Assembly (NCBI GenBank): GCA_002333425.1
Contig: DDBL01000234.1
Coordinates: 2,182 to 10,092 of the forward strand
DNA length: 7,911 nt
Source of the DNA: Leptospiraceae bacterium UBA2033
Lineage (GTDB): Bacteria > Spirochaetota > Leptospiria > Leptospirales > Leptospiraceae
Direction of reading: 5' to 3'
The translations under genes were made by a program, and so were the position numbers. Positions 6,412 to 7,911 of this stretch are shown here, piece after piece; position 1 is the stretch's first letter; each line of letters starts with the position of its first letter. Below the pieces are notes generated by a model. The model saw only the letters and a program-made list of their open reading frames with translations. It was not told the DNA's origin and ran no database searches.

Positions 6412-6539
6412 GATAAGTATCCTTTATTTTTCAGCTCTTCTAAAATTAATTCTATTTGATAAGTCTTTAAAATTTTCAACGGATGAGGTTTGTTCAATCG
6501 AATTATATGCTTCGTATCCTCATTCATAAAGGCAACTAA
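6408..6539 (-). pseudogene. hicA: hicA toxin remnant, 5'-truncated
   Basis: Immediately before hicB, and overlapping it by ATGA, a frame encodes LVAF followed by 39 residues from ATG 6525-6527. It contains RLNKPHPLKILKTYQIELI and ends ELKNKGYLS. This matches the C-terminal third of HicA toxins of the '...HKPHPGNILKPYQ...' subtype, including the KPHP turn. Two in-frame stop codons (6540-6545) end the homology upstream. No earlier HicA sequence is recognisable in any frame up to the repeat at 6565-6580. The missing part would hold the first strands and helix and the GSR/GSH catalytic region, so toxicity is not expected. A 39-residue peptide could still be made from the internal ATG, but no clear ribosome site precedes it. 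Confidence 0.78.
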
Positions 6540-6564
6540 TTATTAGGCGCAAATTTTGTTTTTC

Positions 6565-6580
6565 TTTGAACACCACAGAT
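6565..6580 (-). repeat. Short dispersed repeat of the 'atctgtggtgttcaaa' type
   Basis: Read on the minus strand this is ATCTGTGGTGTTCAAA. It shares ggtgttcaaa with the plus-strand repeat at 920-929 and the general 'atc(t/c)gtgg' wording of that family. It lies 20 bases beyond the stop codons that end the hicA remnant. A ten-base exact match is short, so the shared origin is tentative. Confidence 0.4.
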
Positions 6581-6605
6581 ATGTAATTAATGGAGTTTCT
6601 AAAAA

Positions 6606-6694
6606 AGACTTGTCGGTAAATTGGAGATTAAATGATTTCACCCGCGCCCCGCGCGGGTGAAATAGCTATCCCTGTTCCATTTGCCGGCAAGTCT
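6606..6694 (+). repeat. Nested palindrome forming one long hairpin (MITE/REP-like or structured RNA)
   Basis: An outer inverted repeat pairs 6606-6621 with 6679-6694: 16 pairs, of which two (6613 with 6687, 6617 with 6683) are G-U in plus-sense RNA and would be mismatches in minus-sense RNA. After a one-base bulge, GGAG (6623-6626) can pair with TTCC (6675-6678), including one more G-U. An internal loop separates this from a perfect 13-base-pair inner stem, 6635-6647 with 6651-6663, capped by CCC. The inner stem is GC-rich (nine of 13) in AT-rich surroundings. No T-run follows, so it is not a standard terminator. It lies 65 bases before the ATG of the EEP gene, so it may be in that gene's leader, or it may be a small non-autonomous mobile hairpin. 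No transposase or clear target duplication is visible. Confidence 0.75.
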
Positions 6695-6746
6695 AAACAA
6701 AAACAGCCTTTACAAATTTGTTACAATTAGAGAGGTTGAGTTTTGC

Positions 6747-6753
6747 AAGAGGA
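6747..6753 (+). promoter_or_regulatory. Ribosome binding site that sets the EEP gene start
   Basis: AAGAGGA lies six bases before ATG 6760. The frame also extends to a TTG at 6718, but that codon has no such site, and the 14 extra residues would place charged residues before the hydrophobic anchor. Confidence 0.75.
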
Positions 6754-6759
6754 TACAAT

Positions 6760-7851
6760 ATGAAAATAATAAAGAAAATTCTACTCGGTCTAGTTTCCAT
6801 TTTCGCAATTACAGGTTTAGGGCTTTTTACCTTCGTTTACAGCCTTACCTACCATCCATCTGATTTAGAAGAACAGAAAGTGAGTTGCAAAGAAAATCCA
6901 CCAACACTTAGTCCCGGACAGAGTCTTAAAATTCTCAATTGGAATGTCCAATTTATGGCAGGAAAAAAATACGTTTTTTTCTTTGATGTGCCAAAAGGAG
7001 ATGGACCACACGAAAGACCAGAAGCAGTCGAAATTCAAAAAACTCTTAGTGAAGTAGCAAGAGTGATCAAAGAGGAAAATCCCGATTTAGTTCTATTACA
7101 AGAAGTGGATGATGGAGCTAAACGAACAGACAACCAAGATCAACTTGCCGAATTATTAAAACTTTTACCAGAAGACTATAAATGTAGCGCATCAGCTTTT
7201 TATTGGAAGAACAGCTATTTGCCGCACCCAAGAGTAAAAGGCTCTACAGGAATGAAAGTTTCCACTATTAGCAAATACAAAATTGAATCAGCCGTGCGTC
7301 ATGCGCTACCTCTTATTCCTGCTGATCCAATCACAAAACAATTTGGTTTAAAAAGAGCGATACTCGAAACTAAACTTTCAATTTCTAATTCCAAATACAT
7401 TTCTGCTATGAACACTCATTTGGATGCCTTTGCACAGGGTTCTGATACAATGGAAAAACAAGTTCTCTATCTACGAGATCTTTTTAACAAAAGAAATTCT
7501 GAAAACGTGGATTGGTTTATTGGTGGTGATTTTAATTTACTTCCGCCTAATTTCGATTTGTCTACACTGATGAAAACTCATCAAGAATTCTACAACCCAA
7601 AATCAGAGCTTGGTATTTTATTTGAATCATTTCAATCTTCTGTTCCACTAGAAGTCATGGGTGGAGAAAATAAAGCGTTATACTACACGCATATCGCAAA
7701 TGATCCTGATGCAAAAGGAAAAGCAGATAGAACTATCGACTATATATTTCACTCAAACGCAATCCAAACTAAATCCTACGTAGTTCGTCAAAAAGACACT
7801 GCAGAGATTTCAGACCATTTACCGCTCATCGTAGAAATAAAAATCCCTTAG
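6760..7851 (+). CDS. Membrane-anchored endonuclease/exonuclease/phosphatase (EEP) fold protein
   Basis: From ATG 6760 the protein has 363 residues. Residues 1-29 form KIIKK plus one hydrophobic helix ending FVYSLTY, with no lipobox cysteine: an uncleaved anchor or signal peptide, placing the enzyme outside the cytoplasm. The rest has the metal-dependent EEP phosphodiesterase motifs in order: LNWNVQ (59-64, Asn62), LLQEVDD (112-118, Glu115), STGMKVSTIS (162-171), NTHLD (218-222, His220), GGDFNLLP (255-262, Asp257 and Asn259), DRTIDYIF (323-330, Asp327) and SDHLP (351-355, Asp352 and His353). All catalytic positions appear intact. The family includes DNase I, bacterial sphingomyelinases and inositol-phosphate phosphatases. 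A substrate cannot be read from sequence; extracytoplasmic location argues against DNA repair. A nested hairpin lies upstream and a dispersed repeat starts two bases after the stop. Confidence 0.88.
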   Translation: MKIIKKILLGLVSIFAITGLGLFTFVYSLTYHPSDLEEQKVSCKENPPTLSPGQSLKILNWNVQFMAGKKYVFFFDVPKGDGPHERPEAVEIQKTLSEVARVIKEENPDLVLLQEVDDGAKRTDNQDQLAELLKLLPEDYKCSASAFYWKNSYLPHPRVKGSTGMKVSTISKYKIESAVRHALPLIPADPITKQFGLKRAILETKLSISNSKYISAMNTHLDAFAQGSDTMEKQVLYLRDLFNKRNSENVDWFIGGDFNLLPPNFDLSTLMKTHQEFYNPKSELGILFESFQSSVPLEVMGGENKALYYTHIANDPDAKGKADRTIDYIFHSNAIQTKSYVVRQKDTAEISDHLPLIVEIKIP

Positions 7852-7853
7852 AA

Positions 7854-7898
7854 AAATCTTAACTACTCAGTGTTGTTTGTGCCACAGAGGCACAGAGA
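7854..7898 (-). repeat. Two-block dispersed repeat, copy B (inverted relative to copy A)
   Basis: Read on the minus strand, block 1 (7880-7898) is TCTCTGTG plus CCTCTGTGGCA and differs from copy A at one of 19 positions. Block 2 (7854-7870) differs at one of 17. The spacer is nine bases here and unlike copy A's. The element starts almost directly after the stop of the EEP gene, so a 3'-UTR or intergenic role is possible. Confidence 0.8.
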
Positions 7899-7911
7899 AT
7901 TTTGGGATTGC

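Larger units (their letters stand above)
6412..6759. other. Region without an intact gene between divergent hicB and EEP genes
   Basis: These 348 bases hold, in order, the truncated hicA (to 6539), a short dispersed repeat (6565-6580), the nested palindrome (6606-6694), and the leader of the EEP gene with its ribosome site. A TACAAT at 6722-6727 could be a -10 box for the EEP gene, but no matching -35 is visible. The packing of broken gene, repeat and palindrome suggests a site of past rearrangement. Confidence 0.55.

Noticed and set aside
6635..6663. Inner hairpin as an intrinsic terminator
   Set aside because: No run of T follows on either strand (AGCTATCCC to the right, CATTTAATC read on the minus strand).
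6718..6759. TTG upstream start for the EEP protein
   Set aside because: ATG 6760 has a well-spaced AAGAGGA and begins a normal positively charged plus hydrophobic N-terminus.

Overview
The window is AT-rich and looks like a bacterial chromosome, most likely a spirochaete of the Leptospiraceae or a close environmental relative. That assignment is inference from gene content and base composition: an OlsB/hemolysin-like N-acyltransferase, a split transketolase, an exonuclease-endonuclease-phosphatase (EEP) fold protein with a membrane anchor, a DUF1801 protein, and short 'CTCTGTGTCTCTGTGGC' intergenic repeats. No rRNA, tRNA, CRISPR array or complete insertion sequence is visible.

Left part (1-2566, + strand). 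The window opens inside the C-terminal part of a type IIG-like restriction-modification protein. It is open from base 1, so it does not start at the internal GTG at 361. After a 239-base spacer with a short dispersed repeat comes a 400-residue alpha/beta-hydrolase-like protein with an AYSKG nucleophile elbow. A 311-base intergenic stretch follows, carrying a two-block dispersed repeat (2361-2408).

Middle part (2567-4341, + strand). Two genes overlap by one base (TAATG): an OlsB-like GNAT N-acyltransferase and an M14-superfamily zinc hydrolase of the HGxE type. One family makes amide-linked acyl amino compounds and the other typically breaks amide bonds, so the coupled pair may act on one metabolite or lipid.

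Right part, - strand (6539 down to 4357). A 5'-truncated hicA remnant overlaps (ATGA) an intact hicB antitoxin gene. Downstream lies a tight three-gene cluster: a four-helix membrane protein, the N-terminal (ThDP-binding) subunit of a split transketolase, and a DUF1801 protein, with gaps of 2 and 4 bases. The transketolase C-terminal subunit is not in the window.

Far right, + strand. Between the broken hicA and the last gene sits a short repeat and an 89-base nested palindrome (6606-6694). It folds into a long hairpin whose only non-Watson-Crick pairs in the outer stem are G-U pairs in + sense RNA. The last gene (6760-7851) encodes an N-terminally anchored EEP-fold phosphodiesterase. A second, inverted copy of the two-block repeat begins two bases after its stop codon.

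The most interesting points are the nested hairpin, the two-block repeat pair in opposite orientation, the orphan HicB beside a HicA truncated near repeat DNA, and the acyltransferase/M14 pair. I do not see a clear multi-gene novel defence or biosynthetic system.
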